Positions 24,225-36,669 of a DNA stretch of 64,000 bases are shown one piece after another (the stretch's first letter is position 1; every line of letters starts with the position of its first letter). The translations under genes and the position numbers were made by a program. The notes beneath the pieces were generated by a model that saw nothing but the letters and a program-made list of their open reading frames with translations, did not search any database and had not been told where the DNA came from. This DNA comes from Desulfosudis oleivorans (GTDB lineage Bacteria > Desulfobacterota > Desulfobacteria > Desulfobacterales > SURF-7). The stretch is taken from NCBI GenBank assembly GCA_020723305.1, contig DYJC01000015.1:1-64000 (forward strand). Reading direction: 5' to 3'.

Positions 24225-26183
24225 TCAGATCTGGAGTTGATCCGGTGTTACAACTGCTCCAAATTTTTCTTTCAGAGTAATAAGTTCTTCCCGCTGTTTT
24301 TTCAAAATCTCGAAAAGCCTTTGCGGAACATTCTCTTCTTTTCCATATGCCTGGCTCTGCAAGTCAATCCTGGCAACGATGTTGTCGATATACAGTGAAA
24401 ACTGCTTGTTATAAAGCTCTTTTGGATACTCTTTTTGAATAATGGTCTGAAATAACCGCTTCAAATCTTCGTATCTGGGAAGGTATCCGATCGGCGTTTT
24501 AATAACCTCGACCTCTTGATGTGCATGAAGCTCCAGCCAGGAAAGCCATACCTTCACATCCTTTTTCTCACCCAGGAGTTTTTTGGTCGTCCCTCCTCTG
24601 GCTGCATCGGTCAGGAAGTAGTTGAGCCCTGCCATGACCGGTTTTTTATCTTCTGCAATTTTTTTATTACCAAAAAACTGAAACTGGACATTCATATAAT
24701 CCGCCAGAGAACCTGGAATAAAAGGGGCATTGGCCCAGGGGGCTCTTTTCACGCCAGATGCCCCGACCTCCGTGGCTGTGGCTGCAGAAACGATCGAAGC
24801 GCCGATCACCACCCCCTGATCCGAATTGATGGCAGCCCATACCGGCGGCATGGTATCACTGTCACGTCCGCTGTAAGTGATGACACGGGTTTCCGCACCT
24901 TCCGCACTTTCAGAGATTTCGGAATAACTACTCAGCGCTTTGGCGGAAAGCGTACAGCGTGAATTGGGATGCGAGCATGGGATTTCCTTTCCGTTTTTAT
25001 CTTTCATCCCCTGAACCCACTCTCCCTGAAAATTTTTCCCTTTTTCCGGCGGTTTTTCTCCATTCCCGACCCATTGCGGCACGCCATCTTCATCGATCAA
25101 GACATTAGACCAGATCACCTCGGTACCGGGCTTTCTGAGAAGCTCCATCAGCATTGGATCGCCTTCCCGGTTTACGTCTTCGACGATCCCGAAAATCCCG
25201 GCTTCCGGATTAATGGATCGGATGCTGCCGTTTTTATCAATCCACATCTGTGCCAGATCATCTCCGATAAAATGATTGCCGGCCATTGCGGTTGTGGTTT
25301 TCCCGCATCCACTGGGTGCAGCGCCCGTAAACCAGGTGATTCTGCCTTTGGGGCCATCGATGCCGGTAATGAACATATGCTCGGCAAGCTCCATCCCTTT
25401 GCCCTCATAAACGGATTTATCCACCGCAAACCGGTGATTCCCTTTTTTCAACAACAGGGTGTTGCCGGCATAGGTACAGTTCATGCTGTAGGTTGTCCAG
25501 TGACTCCTGTCCATATAGACACGCGCATTGGGCAAATCCTCGGTCCGGTTCAGACCTTCACTGTGAACATTGGTGAAAAAATGCCCAAGACGCTCAACTT
25601 CTTTATCAAACGCATCAAAAATGTTTCGATAAAGCAGTTCAGCACTGTGGGTTACATAGGCAGAGCTTGTGATCTCAATTGCAGGATTTGAAACCGGCGC
25701 TCCTAAGGGGCCTCTCATATAAAACCCCACCATCATGACCTTTCCCTTCATGATCCCGACCATGATCCTTTGGATATCCTTGATGGCCTCGTCCCGCAAT
25801 TTCTTATTCGCCAAAGAGCTGATCACTTCGCCTTGGTTTGCAATATAGAATGTCCGGTCTAAAATTCTTCCCTGCTCATCCTTCAGATCAAAATGGATGG
25901 TATGGTTCTTCATGGGAAGTTTGGCTTCTTCGCCTTTTTTCAGAGCTATGGCCTTGACCTCATTTACGTCCTCAACAGATCCGCTGTTGATCATCACGGA
26001 ATCCGGCTGACACATTGCAATGGAATTCGCAATTTTCAGAAGTGCGTCCGGGTTCTTAATTTTCCGGATCTTATCCAGGTTCTTCGAGTCCATCTTGGTT
26101 TGAAAAAGATCCATGGCCTGTTTTACGGTTTTGATGCCTCCGATGTGTGCGACAATATCAATCCCCTTATTTCTCTCTAACAT
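24225..26183 (-). CDS. pckG: Phosphoenolpyruvate carboxykinase (GTP-type)
   Basis: A 652-residue enzyme converting oxaloacetate to PEP. The P-loop (kinase-1a) is TGAAPSGCGKTTTAMAG near residues 285-300. FIGDDLAQMWIDKNGSIRSI gives kinase-2 and metal residues, and NPEAGIFGIVEDVN follows. The C-terminal part has RAPWANAPFIPGSLADYMNV. Length and order fit GTP-dependent PEPCKs of deltaproteobacteria rather than the 540-residue ATP enzyme; the nucleotide preference is inferred. Start at 26183 after GAGGAG. It is the first gene of a four-gene transcription unit with ampG, DUF6178 and LysM. Confidence 0.9.
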   Translation of the reverse strand: MLERNKGIDIVAHIGGIKTVKQAMDLFQTKMDSKNLDKIRKIKNPDALLKIANSIAMCQPDSVMINSGSVEDVNEVKAIALKKGEEAKLPMKNHTIHFDLKDEQGRILDRTFYIANQGEVISSLANKKLRDEAIKDIQRIMVGIMKGKVMMVGFYMRGPLGAPVSNPAIEITSSAYVTHSAELLYRNIFDAFDKEVERLGHFFTNVHSEGLNRTEDLPNARVYMDRSHWTTYSMNCTYAGNTLLLKKGNHRFAVDKSVYEGKGMELAEHMFITGIDGPKGRITWFTGAAPSGCGKTTTAMAGNHFIGDDLAQMWIDKNGSIRSINPEAGIFGIVEDVNREGDPMLMELLRKPGTEVIWSNVLIDEDGVPQWVGNGEKPPEKGKNFQGEWVQGMKDKNGKEIPCSHPNSRCTLSAKALSSYSEISESAEGAETRVITYSGRDSDTMPPVWAAINSDQGVVIGASIVSAATATEVGASGVKRAPWANAPFIPGSLADYMNVQFQFFGNKKIAEDKKPVMAGLNYFLTDAARGGTTKKLLGEKKDVKVWLSWLELHAHQEVEVIKTPIGYLPRYEDLKRLFQTIIQKEYPKELYNKQFSLYIDNIVARIDLQSQAYGKEENVPQRLFEILKKQREELITLKEKFGAVVTPDQLQI

Positions 26184-26297
26184 AGTCTTTTCTCCTCTTT
26201 AGACAATTATAAATTGTAACTATCAAAGAAAGGGTAATTTCTTTCAGATCCATAAAATGACTGACAAGCTATGGTACAAAATTCTTACGCATACCTT

Positions 26298-26945
26298 TTA
26301 CTTTTTACAGTCGATCCTTTCCTGGATCGGCATGTGCTGTCTGATCCAGATCAACACCTTGTCAAACTCTTTGATGACCTGTTTCAGGGCCTTTCCCCGA
26401 TGGCTGATCCGGCTCTTTTCTTCCATGGTCAGCTGAGCAAAGGTTTTCTGATATTCCAATGAATAAAAAATCGGATCATACCCGAATCCGCTTGTTCCTT
26501 CCGGCTTTATTGTGACGCGTCCTTCACACCGGCCTTCATAAGTCAATGCTGCGCCTGTAGGGACTGCAATGGAAATTATACATTCAAATGCAGCCTTCCG
26601 GTTGGTGCTTTCCCCCAATTCCTCAAGAAGCTTGCGGCAGCGATCCTCATCCGTTGCCTGTTCACCTCCGTATCGGGCAGAGTGAACCCCAGGTCTTCCT
26701 CCAAGGGCATCCACCACCAGGCCGGAATCATCGGCAAGTGCAGGGTAGCCCAGCACCCTGGCTGCAAAACTTGATTTTTGATATGCATTTTCATCAAAGG
26801 TATCCCCATCCTCCCGCATTTCCGGGATAGGGCCAAAGTCATCGAGATTTTTAATCAGAATTGGAAATCCTTTTAAGAGATCCCGGATTTCCGCTGTTTT
26901 CCCTTTGTTTCTTGTTGCAATAACCAGGGAAATTTTCTCCTGCAT
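26298..26945 (-). CDS. rdgB: XTP/dITP diphosphatase (RdgB/HAM1)
   Basis: A 215-residue house-cleaning nucleotide pyrophosphatase that removes non-canonical purine triphosphates. The family start LVIATRNKGKTAEIRDLL is followed by GDTFDENAYQKSSFAARVLG, ALADDSGLVVDALGGRPGVH and SARYGGEQATDEDR. The C-terminal GTSGFGYDPIFYSLEYQKTF and SHRGKALKQV complete it. The ATG at 26945 (after GAGGCGGCT) fits the family start; 15 extra upstream residues in the frame are not family-like. Confidence 0.94.
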   Translation of the reverse strand: MQEKISLVIATRNKGKTAEIRDLLKGFPILIKNLDDFGPIPEMREDGDTFDENAYQKSSFAARVLGYPALADDSGLVVDALGGRPGVHSARYGGEQATDEDRCRKLLEELGESTNRKAAFECIISIAVPTGAALTYEGRCEGRVTIKPEGTSGFGYDPIFYSLEYQKTFAQLTMEEKSRISHRGKALKQVIKEFDKVLIWIRQHMPIQERIDCKK

Positions 26946-27249
26946 AGCCGCCTCTTCTCGGGTGTTCAACCAGTTAGAACTATTTGACACAATTCAATAT
27001 TTTAGTATTTTTCTTTAAGTGTATTTTCATATAAGATCAAACGGATAAAGTAAAGGTTTTTCATGCACCAAACCATATCATATGCATTCATAAAACAGAA
27101 AATACTTTACACCGATTATTGGGCTGGTATATGAATCAATTTTATTTTGCTGGATGGTCTGAAAACCATCTATGAAAATCTTCTGATATGTTTCAGTGAT
27201 TTAATAAAAAATTTTCACCGGCAAGCAGCCAACAATTGAGGCGATCTGT
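26946..27249. other. Divergent intergenic region between rdgB and iorAB copy 2
   Basis: The region is AT-rich and without genes. It should hold promoters for both directions. On the plus strand TTGACA (26984-26989) with a TATTTT 16 bp later is a possible promoter, but would leave a leader of about 230 nt. TTTACA with TATATG 16 bp later, nearer to iorA, is an alternative. A short GATGGT-CTGAAA-ACCATC hairpin lies between them. None is convincing alone. Confidence 0.4.
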
Positions 27250-29106
27250 ATGCATAAATTACTGACAAATGAACCTGGAGCCGGCATGCTCCTACTGGGA
27301 AATGAATCGATTGCACGAGGCGCCATTGAAGCAGGGGTTGCTTTTGCATCCAGCTATCCCGGGACTCCATCCTCTGAAATATCTTTAAATTTTTTCCAGA
27401 TCTCAAAAGAAAGTGACCTGTACTTTGAATACAGCATCAATGAAAAGGTATCCCTTGAGGTTGCTGCTGCTGCTGCCAATTCCGGAGTACGAAGCATGTG
27501 CATCATGAAACATGTAGGGATGAACGTGGCTGCCGACACCCTGATGACCCTTGCCTATGTTGGGACAAAAGCAGGGCTCGTGATTCTTACGGCAGATGAC
27601 CCTTTCATGTTTTCGAGCCAAAATGAACAGGACAATCGCTATTACGGAAAACTGTCCGGACTTCCCATCCTGGAACCATCCTCGGTTGCCGAGGCAAAAG
27701 AGATGACGGCCGCGGCTTTTACATTATCCGAAGCACTACAGGAACCGGTCATCCTGAGAACCACAACCCGGATCAACCATTCCACGGCCGTTGTCCGTCT
27801 GGGTGAGATCAAAGAGAGAAAGACAAAAGGTGACTTCCAAAAAGACCCGTTCAACTATGTGACGGTCCCGGCTGTTTCCCGGAAACTGCATGTAAAACTC
27901 CTGAAAAATATCCGTAAGGCGGAAACTCTTTCCGACCAGTCCCCATACAATATTGTCCATGGCAGCGGAAATTTCGGAATCATCTGTAATGGGGTTAGCT
28001 ATAATTATGTGCTGGATGCAGTTTCCGAACTGAACCTGATGGAGCAGGTGAAGATTCTTCGAATCGGTTTTTCCCACCCCATGCCTGAAAAAACCATCAA
28101 AGCCTTTCTAAAAGACTGCACAAGAGTTCTTGTTGTCGAAGAAGGCGAACCCTATATGGAAGAGGCTGTCAAAGCTTTTTCCCAGGAAGCCGGACTGATT
28201 CTGCCCATTGCGGGCAAAAGCGATACCCTGTTTTCCAGGTTGTTTGAATATGATCCGGCCATGGTTCGAAAGAACATTGCCGCCTATTTTGATATTCCAT
28301 ACAAACCTACCCAGGCCGTGGATACATCCAACATCCCGGAGATCCCGCAGAGGCCGCCCAATTTATGTGCAGGCTGCTCTCACCGGGCCACGTTCTATGC
28401 CATCAAACAGGCCACAAAAGGCATGGAAACCATCTATCCGACCGATATCGGATGTTACACACTCGGATTCCTGCCGCCCCTGTCCATGGGAGACTTTCTG
28501 ATCTGCATGGGATCTTCCGCCGGAACTTCCTGCGGATTTTCGCAGGTAACCGACAAAAAAGTGATTGCCCTGATCGGCGATTCCACCTTTTTTCATTCCG
28601 GAATTCCCGGATTGATCAATGCGGTTTTCAACAATCATGACTTTACCCTGGTTATTCTGGACAACCGGACAACCGCCATGACCGGGCATCAACCCAATCC
28701 AGGCGTGGATATGAATGAGCTGAACTATGAAGGGTATAATCCGGTCTCGATTGAAAAACTGGTCAGAGCGCTGGGTGTGGGCCATGTTTCCGTCATCCGG
28801 CCGTATAACCTGAAAAAAAGCATATCCGCCATCAAAGAAGCGATTGAGTATAAGGGCGTATCCGTAATTATCGCCAAAGAAAAATGCACCCTTTATGCAA
28901 AAAGCCTGAAACAATTGAAAGGCAGATCCTTTTATGTAACGGACAAATGTAAAAATCACAGAGACTGCATCAACGAACTGGCTTGTCCTGCCTTTTTTAT
29001 CCAGGACGAAAAGGTCAAGATCAACCCGTCACTATGCGTCGGTTGCGCAGTATGTGCCCAGGTCTGCCCTGAAAACGCGATTCTGCCTGTAAAAAATAAG
29101 GATTAA
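27250..29106 (+). CDS. iorA: Indolepyruvate:ferredoxin oxidoreductase alpha subunit (copy 2)
   Basis: A 618-residue paralogue of the protein at 15420-17303 with the same order: AIEAGVAFASSYPGTPSSEI, YFEYSINEKVSLEVAAAAAN, the TPP-domain start CAGCSHRATFYAIKQA, CMGSSAGTSCGFSQV and LIGDSTFFHSGIPGLINAVF. The C-terminal ferredoxin domain has the full motif CVGCAVCAQVCPENAI. It oxidises aryl-pyruvates produced from aromatic amino acids. Start after GAGGCGATCTGT. Only 2 bp separate it from iorB copy 2. Confidence 0.93.
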   Translation: MHKLLTNEPGAGMLLLGNESIARGAIEAGVAFASSYPGTPSSEISLNFFQISKESDLYFEYSINEKVSLEVAAAAANSGVRSMCIMKHVGMNVAADTLMTLAYVGTKAGLVILTADDPFMFSSQNEQDNRYYGKLSGLPILEPSSVAEAKEMTAAAFTLSEALQEPVILRTTTRINHSTAVVRLGEIKERKTKGDFQKDPFNYVTVPAVSRKLHVKLLKNIRKAETLSDQSPYNIVHGSGNFGIICNGVSYNYVLDAVSELNLMEQVKILRIGFSHPMPEKTIKAFLKDCTRVLVVEEGEPYMEEAVKAFSQEAGLILPIAGKSDTLFSRLFEYDPAMVRKNIAAYFDIPYKPTQAVDTSNIPEIPQRPPNLCAGCSHRATFYAIKQATKGMETIYPTDIGCYTLGFLPPLSMGDFLICMGSSAGTSCGFSQVTDKKVIALIGDSTFFHSGIPGLINAVFNNHDFTLVILDNRTTAMTGHQPNPGVDMNELNYEGYNPVSIEKLVRALGVGHVSVIRPYNLKKSISAIKEAIEYKGVSVIIAKEKCTLYAKSLKQLKGRSFYVTDKCKNHRDCINELACPAFFIQDEKVKINPSLCVGCAVCAQVCPENAILPVKNKD

Positions 29107-29108
29107 TT

Positions 29109-29705
29109 ATGGATGTAACAAGACTGATCATTGTCGCTGTGGGTGGCCAGGGAAATCTTCTGGCATCAAAGGTTCTGGGTGAGGCTGCCCTGCTTTCCGG
29201 TGTCCCGGTTCGTATGAGTGAAATCCATGGAATGGCTCAGCGGGGCGGTGTTGTGGAGTCGGCAATTGTTTTTGGAAATGCGGAAAGCACGATTATCTCA
29301 GATGGTGAAGCAGATCTTCTGGTCAGCTTTGAACCATCCGAAACCCTTCGGGCCATGAACCGATGCAACTCAAATACCGTTGTCATCACCAATCTTTCTC
29401 CTCTTCCGCCGTTTACCGTAACCATTGGGAGGGGTAAATATCCGGATCTGGAACAGGCCCAGAAGCTGATCCGGGAAAAAACAGCCAGGCTGATTGCCTT
29501 TGATGCAGTCAAACTGGCAACCCAGGCCGGCGATGTCATGGCTGTCAACATGGTTCTTCTGGGAGCACTGGCACAGACCCGGATTATTCCTCTTTCAACG
29601 GAAAATGTAAAAACAGCGATTCAGACCCGGACCAAAAAATCCTTTGTGGATATCAATCTGAAAGCGTTTCAGCTTGGATATGAAGCTGCGGAAAAGGAAA
29701 AATAA
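29109..29705 (+). CDS. iorB: Indolepyruvate:ferredoxin oxidoreductase beta subunit (copy 2)
   Basis: A 198-residue gamma-domain subunit: LIIVAVGGQGNLLASKVLGE, MSEIHGMAQRGGVVESAIVF and DGEADLLVSFEPSETLRAMN follow the family pattern. It pairs with the upstream alpha subunit (2-bp gap). A K+ channel gene follows at 35 bp and may share the transcript. Confidence 0.92.
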   Translation: MDVTRLIIVAVGGQGNLLASKVLGEAALLSGVPVRMSEIHGMAQRGGVVESAIVFGNAESTIISDGEADLLVSFEPSETLRAMNRCNSNTVVITNLSPLPPFTVTIGRGKYPDLEQAQKLIREKTARLIAFDAVKLATQAGDVMAVNMVLLGALAQTRIIPLSTENVKTAIQTRTKKSFVDINLKAFQLGYEAAEKEK

Positions 29706-29740
29706 ACCCTTCAATATCATGACGGCATAACGATAGCCTT

Positions 29741-30745
29741 ATGGGAATTAAAAAGCGGCTCTTCCTATTGTGTATGACCATTTTTCTTGTTTTTCTGGCA
29801 GGAAGTGTCGGGTATTATATTCTGTTTAACGGGAAATATAAATTCATCGATTGCCTCTTTATGACGGTAATCTCTCTTACCAGCGTAGGATATGGAGAGA
29901 TTGTTCCCGTGACCGGCAATCCCCAGGCCCAGATTTTCACCATGGCACTTATTACACTGGGAATGGGTATTATTCTTTATGGTATCAGTACAACCACTGC
30001 ATTTCTTGTGGAAGGAGGGTTATCCGGTATTATACGGAAAAACAAAATGGAAAATCAGATACAGAAACTCAGAAAGCACTATATTATATGTGGCGGCGGT
30101 GAAACCGGGAGGCCTTTGATTGCAGAACTGATCAAAACCCGGGAGCAGGTAGTTCTGATTGAAGAAGATCCTTCAAAAATTGAAAGCTGCAAAGAAAATG
30201 CGCCTGACTTGTTGTATATAAAGGGTGATGCAACAGATGATAACAACCTGATCCGTGCCGGAATCGAACATGCTGCCGGCGTGATCATATCCCTTCCTTC
30301 AGACAAGGATACCCTTTATATCACCATGACCGCCAGAATGCTGAACAAAAACATCCGAATCGTCAGCCGTATAACCGATCAGAAACACGAAGCAAAACTG
30401 AAAAAAGCAGGTGCAGACAGTGTGGTATCCCCCAATACCATCGGTGCCCTGCGTATGGCATCGGAGATGATCCGTCCAACTGCTGTCGGTTTTCTGGATA
30501 CCATGCTCCGGAGTCAGAAAGGAGACATCCGGATCCATGATCTGCCTATTTTAGAAAAATCAAAATTCAATGGAAAAAAAATCAAGGAAGCCGGCATGGA
30601 TGAAATTGGACTTCTGATTCTAGGACTACGGCATGCCAATGGAGAAATGGAATTTAATCCCTCCCCGAACATTACACTGGAATCGGGGATGACACTGATT
30701 GTCATGGGAGAAGTTGCTAAAATTGCGGAAGCCGGAAAAAAATAA
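29741..30745 (+). CDS. Two-TM potassium channel with RCK (TrkA-N/C) domains
   Basis: A 334-residue channel subunit. TM1 covers about residues 8-28. The pore helix and selectivity filter read TVISLTSVGYGEIVP (residues about 43-57). TM2 is TMALITLGMGIILYGISTTT. The cytoplasmic RCK-N Rossmann domain begins KHYIICGGGETGRPLIAELI, with acidic VVLIEEDPSKIE at the second strand. An RCK-C domain ends the protein. This is the MthK/Kch-like architecture for ligand-gated K+ flux across the inner membrane. It lies 35 bp after iorB copy 2, with a weak ribosome site. Confidence 0.9.
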   Translation: MGIKKRLFLLCMTIFLVFLAGSVGYYILFNGKYKFIDCLFMTVISLTSVGYGEIVPVTGNPQAQIFTMALITLGMGIILYGISTTTAFLVEGGLSGIIRKNKMENQIQKLRKHYIICGGGETGRPLIAELIKTREQVVLIEEDPSKIESCKENAPDLLYIKGDATDDNNLIRAGIEHAAGVIISLPSDKDTLYITMTARMLNKNIRIVSRITDQKHEAKLKKAGADSVVSPNTIGALRMASEMIRPTAVGFLDTMLRSQKGDIRIHDLPILEKSKFNGKKIKEAGMDEIGLLILGLRHANGEMEFNPSPNITLESGMTLIVMGEVAKIAEAGKK

Positions 30746-30767
30746 TCCAGCACTTTGGTTGCTGAAC

Positions 30768-30950
30768 TTATAATCTGAACTTCCATTTTTTTGTTGAATG
30801 ATACAAGATGCGTTTTCGTTTGTTTACGCATGCAATGCAATTGCAGCCTTTTTCAAGTTCATGCCTGCCCTTCTGAATGGCAAGCTCACAGGAAACTTCC
30901 ATCATTTTAAAAATCCGGAGACGATCCAGCATTTGATTATCTTTACGCAT
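30768..30950 (-). CDS. Small Cys-containing hypothetical protein
   Basis: A possible 60-residue protein downstream of the SNF2 gene on the same strand. The ATG at 30950 has AAGGGA about nine bases upstream, and the gene follows the helicase stop by 15 bp. The sequence is helical and basic, with a CNCIACVNKRKR motif near the middle that could bind metal. No family was recognised. Position and ribosome site support it; lack of homology and short length count against it. Confidence 0.4.
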   Translation of the reverse strand: MRKDNQMLDRLRIFKMMEVSCELAIQKGRHELEKGCNCIACVNKRKRILYHSTKKWKFRL

Positions 30951-30964
30951 ACCTGTTTTTCCCT

Positions 30965-33619
<2,655 letters not shown>

Positions 33620-33806
33620 TAAAATTCAACCCTTTAATAAAATGCTATTATTTTCTACCCCAATAAATACATAACGGCTACATGAAGATTTCTATTTTGC
33701 ACAGGATATCAAATGAGTCAAGATGGATTGAATAAGCTTAGAATGGAAGTTGAAAGGATATTCGTATGCCTTCTTTTATGCCCAACCCAGTTCCCTGGTT
33801 GTCAAG

Positions 33807-33843
33807 TATTGAAAATTCGGAATGTCAATCCGAATTTTCAATA
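33807..33843 (-). terminator. Perfect 15-bp hairpin downstream of the hybrid kinase operon
   Basis: TATTGAAAATTCGGA (33807-33821) is inverted at 33829-33843 around a 7-nt loop. It lies 40 bp after the stop of the last gene of the binding-protein/kinase operon and before the SNF2 promoter region. The T-run expected of an intrinsic terminator is absent on the minus strand, so a processing or boundary hairpin is equally possible. Confidence 0.5.
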
Positions 33844-33883
33844 TTTTCTGCTTCAAGCTGGCTGATTTCCGATTGTTTTTTTC

Positions 33884-36625
33884 CTATCCTGATTCAGAAC
33901 CCTGGGATGCCACTTCATGATTCGGCATGTATTTCAGAATCGTATCGAAAAAAACAGCAGGTTTGATAGGTTTGGAAACATAGTCGTTCATACCTTTCTG
34001 CAGACAGCGCTCCCGATCATCCCGCATGGCGTAAGCAGTCATGGCGATAATGGGAATAGCATGATTAAGAACTTTCGAGTTTTGATCACGGATGATCCGG
34101 GTTGCCTCGAATCCATCCATTTCCGGCATATTCACATCCATTAGCACCAGATGGTAGGGTATTTTTTCAAGGGCCTGGATAGCCTCTCGGCCGGAGACGG
34201 CGAAATCAGCTTCATACCCTGCTTTTTTCAACATGTGCAGCGCCACCTTGCGGTTGATTTCATTATCCTCCACCAATAAAATTCGGGTCGCGGCTTCCTT
34301 TTTTTCCGAAAGAGTAAACTGGGTAATCAACTCGGGTTGAACCGTTTCTTTTGCATCGGAAAGCTTTATACCGCTCATAGCCTTGATAATGCATTCGAAA
34401 AGCTGCTTTTTACGAACCGGTTTGGTTAGGTAAGCGGTAAAGCCTATCTGCTTCATCTTGGCAGCATCACCCCGCATGCCACGGGAAGTCAACATGATCA
34501 GCACCGTCTCTTTCAGGGTCGGATCTGCTTTAATGATTCGTCCCAGCATCTCCCCGTCGATGTCCGGCATCATGTAATCGATGATGACCATATGATATGG
34601 AACACCCGTCAGCGCGGCCTTTGAAAGCATCTGAAAAGCTTCTTTGGCGTGAGAAACCACCTGATAGTCACATCCCCACACCTTAAAAAAACTACTGAGC
34701 ACCTCCAGATTGATGGCGCTGTCGTCCACAGCCAAAATTCGTTTTCCTTTAACATCCTGGGGAAGCTCGACGCTGACGACCTGTTCCTGAGCCAGCTTTT
34801 CAGAGACGAATGTAAACCAGAAGGTTGAGCCTTTGCCATCGCGACTTTCCACATTGATCTCGCCGCCCATTAATTCCACCAGCTTCTTTGAAACCGCCAA
34901 CCCCAACCCGGTGCCCCCGTATTTCCGTGTGGTGGATTCATCCACCTGAGAAAAAGATTTGAAAAGACGATTCAACCGATCAGCCGGAATGCCGATGCCG
35001 GTATCACTTACAGCAAAACGAATGGTCACATTCTTTTCGGTTTCATGATGAAGGGATACCCGGACTACGACTTCTCCTTTTTCTGTGAATTTGATGGCAT
35101 TACCCGATAAATTGACCAGGATTTGTCTCAGCCGGCCGGCATCCCCACGAATTCTGGCCGGCACGTCGGGTTGAATCAAACAAGCGAATTCAAGCCCTTT
35201 TTCATAGGCTTTGAGGGCAATCATTTCAGACATATCTTCCACGGTCTGCCGCAGATCAAAGTCATAGGTTTCAAAATCCATCTTACCGGCTTCGATCTTG
35301 GAAAAATCCAGAATATCGTTGATGATCGACAGCAAACTGTCGGCACTGAACTGAACTGCCGAAGCAAAGCCCTGTTGTTCAGTAGTCAGCTCGGTGTCCA
35401 TAAGCAATCCGGTCATGCCGATGATTCCGTTCATGGGGGTACGGATTTCATGGCTCATGTTGGCCAGGAATTCGCTTTTTGCAGTATTGGCGGCTTCAGC
35501 CGCATCTTTTTCAATTTTGAGTTTTTCAGCTTGTTTTCTTTGGGTAATATCTTCCACCAGTCCTTCATAATATTGCACCTGTCCGCTTGCATCACAGACC
35601 GCATGCATATTAACGGAAAGGTCGATCAGACTGTCATCCTGCCGAAAGGCCTGAAATTCGAAGTTGTCTACCTTTTCCTTTCTTCGGATTCGCCGGTAAA
35701 GAGTTTTTGCCGCCTTACCATCAACGAATAGTTTACCGATATGATCAACTTTAGCGATTACTTCCTGAAAGGAGGCAAACCCCAGGATTTGCGCCAGAGC
35801 CGGATTTGCCGTTAAAAAATGTCGATGACTTGCCTGAAAAATGCCCTCGGAGGCGTTTTCAATGATGCTACGATATTTTTCCTCGGATTCACGCAGTGCC
35901 TTTTCCGCTTCTCTGCGGGTAGTCAGGCTTTTTTCAAACCCGATTAAAAGCTCATTAATGGTCTTTACCAGGAGCCCCATTTCATCCTGCGCATGACCGC
36001 GAGGCTCCTCCAGCATTTCCTCGGCTGGTTTGGCAGGGTCGGCAGAAGCGACTTTTTTAATCATTTTAAGAAGCGGAAGAGTAAGGGAGTAGTAAAAAAA
36101 CAAGGTAAGGATGAAAGCCAGAAGAATATTACGAACAATACCGCTGATCAGGATCAAAAGCGCCCGATTGATAAAATTTTTAGCAACGTGATAACTATCC
36201 ACCGTCACCCGCAGCGAACCGACTTTTTGTTGCCCCTCCACGGTTAACGGGAAATCATAGCTTTTGTGTCCCTCGAAAAGCAGTCCCATCCAATTACTCA
36301 TCTGTGGATCTGAAACCGATCGCTTATCAGTGGATAGGACTTTCCCGAAATCATCATAGATGGATACTTCGCAGATCGATTCGTATTTAAATAAACCTCT
36401 TATGACATTGGCGGCCTGGATCGTATCGATTTCATAGGTTGCGCGTGCGGCAGAATCCTGCTGCATGCTTACAACTTGAACGATGGTGGAATTCATCTGC
36501 TGCCGTTCCTCGATGAGATCCATCCCGATCTGAACGGTGCTGAGAATCAGGCCGAGGATAAAGGCCACCAAAACGGTCTGCTTGGCTTGCTGATAGGAAA
36601 GCCGATTCCGGAATTTGATTTGCAT
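33884..36625 (-). CDS. Hybrid sensor histidine kinase (periplasmic sensor, HAMP, PAS, HK, two receivers)
   Basis: A 913-residue membrane kinase. TM1 is [21 protein letters not shown] periplasmic domain of about 115 residues follows, then TM2 ([20 protein letters not shown]) and a HAMP-like linker. A PAS domain covers about 250-370. The HisKA box is [20 protein letters not shown], followed by a GHKL ATPase ([36 protein letters not shown]). Two receiver domains end the protein ([11 protein letters not shown] and [11 protein letters not shown], with phospho-Asp). No Hpt or output domain is fused; a separate Hpt gene lies in the same operon. The ATG at 36625 with GGAGG upstream is preferred to a GTG overlapping the previous stop. 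Confidence 0.93.
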   Translation of the reverse strand: MQIKFRNRLSYQQAKQTVLVAFILGLILSTVQIGMDLIEERQQMNSTIVQVVSMQQDSAARATYEIDTIQAANVIRGLFKYESICEVSIYDDFGKVLSTDKRSVSDPQMSNWMGLLFEGHKSYDFPLTVEGQQKVGSLRVTVDSYHVAKNFINRALLILISGIVRNILLAFILTLFFYYSLTLPLLKMIKKVASADPAKPAEEMLEEPRGHAQDEMGLLVKTINELLIGFEKSLTTRREAEKALRESEEKYRSIIENASEGIFQASHRHFLTANPALAQILGFASFQEVIAKVDHIGKLFVDGKAAKTLYRRIRRKEKVDNFEFQAFRQDDSLIDLSVNMHAVCDASGQVQYYEGLVEDITQRKQAEKLKIEKDAAEAANTAKSEFLANMSHEIRTPMNGIIGMTGLLMDTELTTEQQGFASAVQFSADSLLSIINDILDFSKIEAGKMDFETYDFDLRQTVEDMSEMIALKAYEKGLEFACLIQPDVPARIRGDAGRLRQILVNLSGNAIKFTEKGEVVVRVSLHHETEKNVTIRFAVSDTGIGIPADRLNRLFKSFSQVDESTTRKYGGTGLGLAVSKKLVELMGGEINVESRDGKGSTFWFTFVSEKLAQEQVVSVELPQDVKGKRILAVDDSAINLEVLSSFFKVWGCDYQVVSHAKEAFQMLSKAALTGVPYHMVIIDYMMPDIDGEMLGRIIKADPTLKETVLIMLTSRGMRGDAAKMKQIGFTAYLTKPVRKKQLFECIIKAMSGIKLSDAKETVQPELITQFTLSEKKEAATRILLVEDNEINRKVALHMLKKAGYEADFAVSGREAIQALEKIPYHLVLMDVNMPEMDGFEATRIIRDQNSKVLNHAIPIIAMTAYAMRDDRERCLQKGMNDYVSKPIKPAVFFDTILKYMPNHEVASQGSESG

Positions 36626-36669
36626 TGATCTGAAGCCTCCATATGTTGGATGCCAAGCTGATGAATGAT

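Noticed and set aside
24969-25691. A 240-codon open frame on the plus strand
   Set aside because: It lies wholly inside pckG on the other strand and has no ribosome site or family character; PEPCK motifs cover the region.
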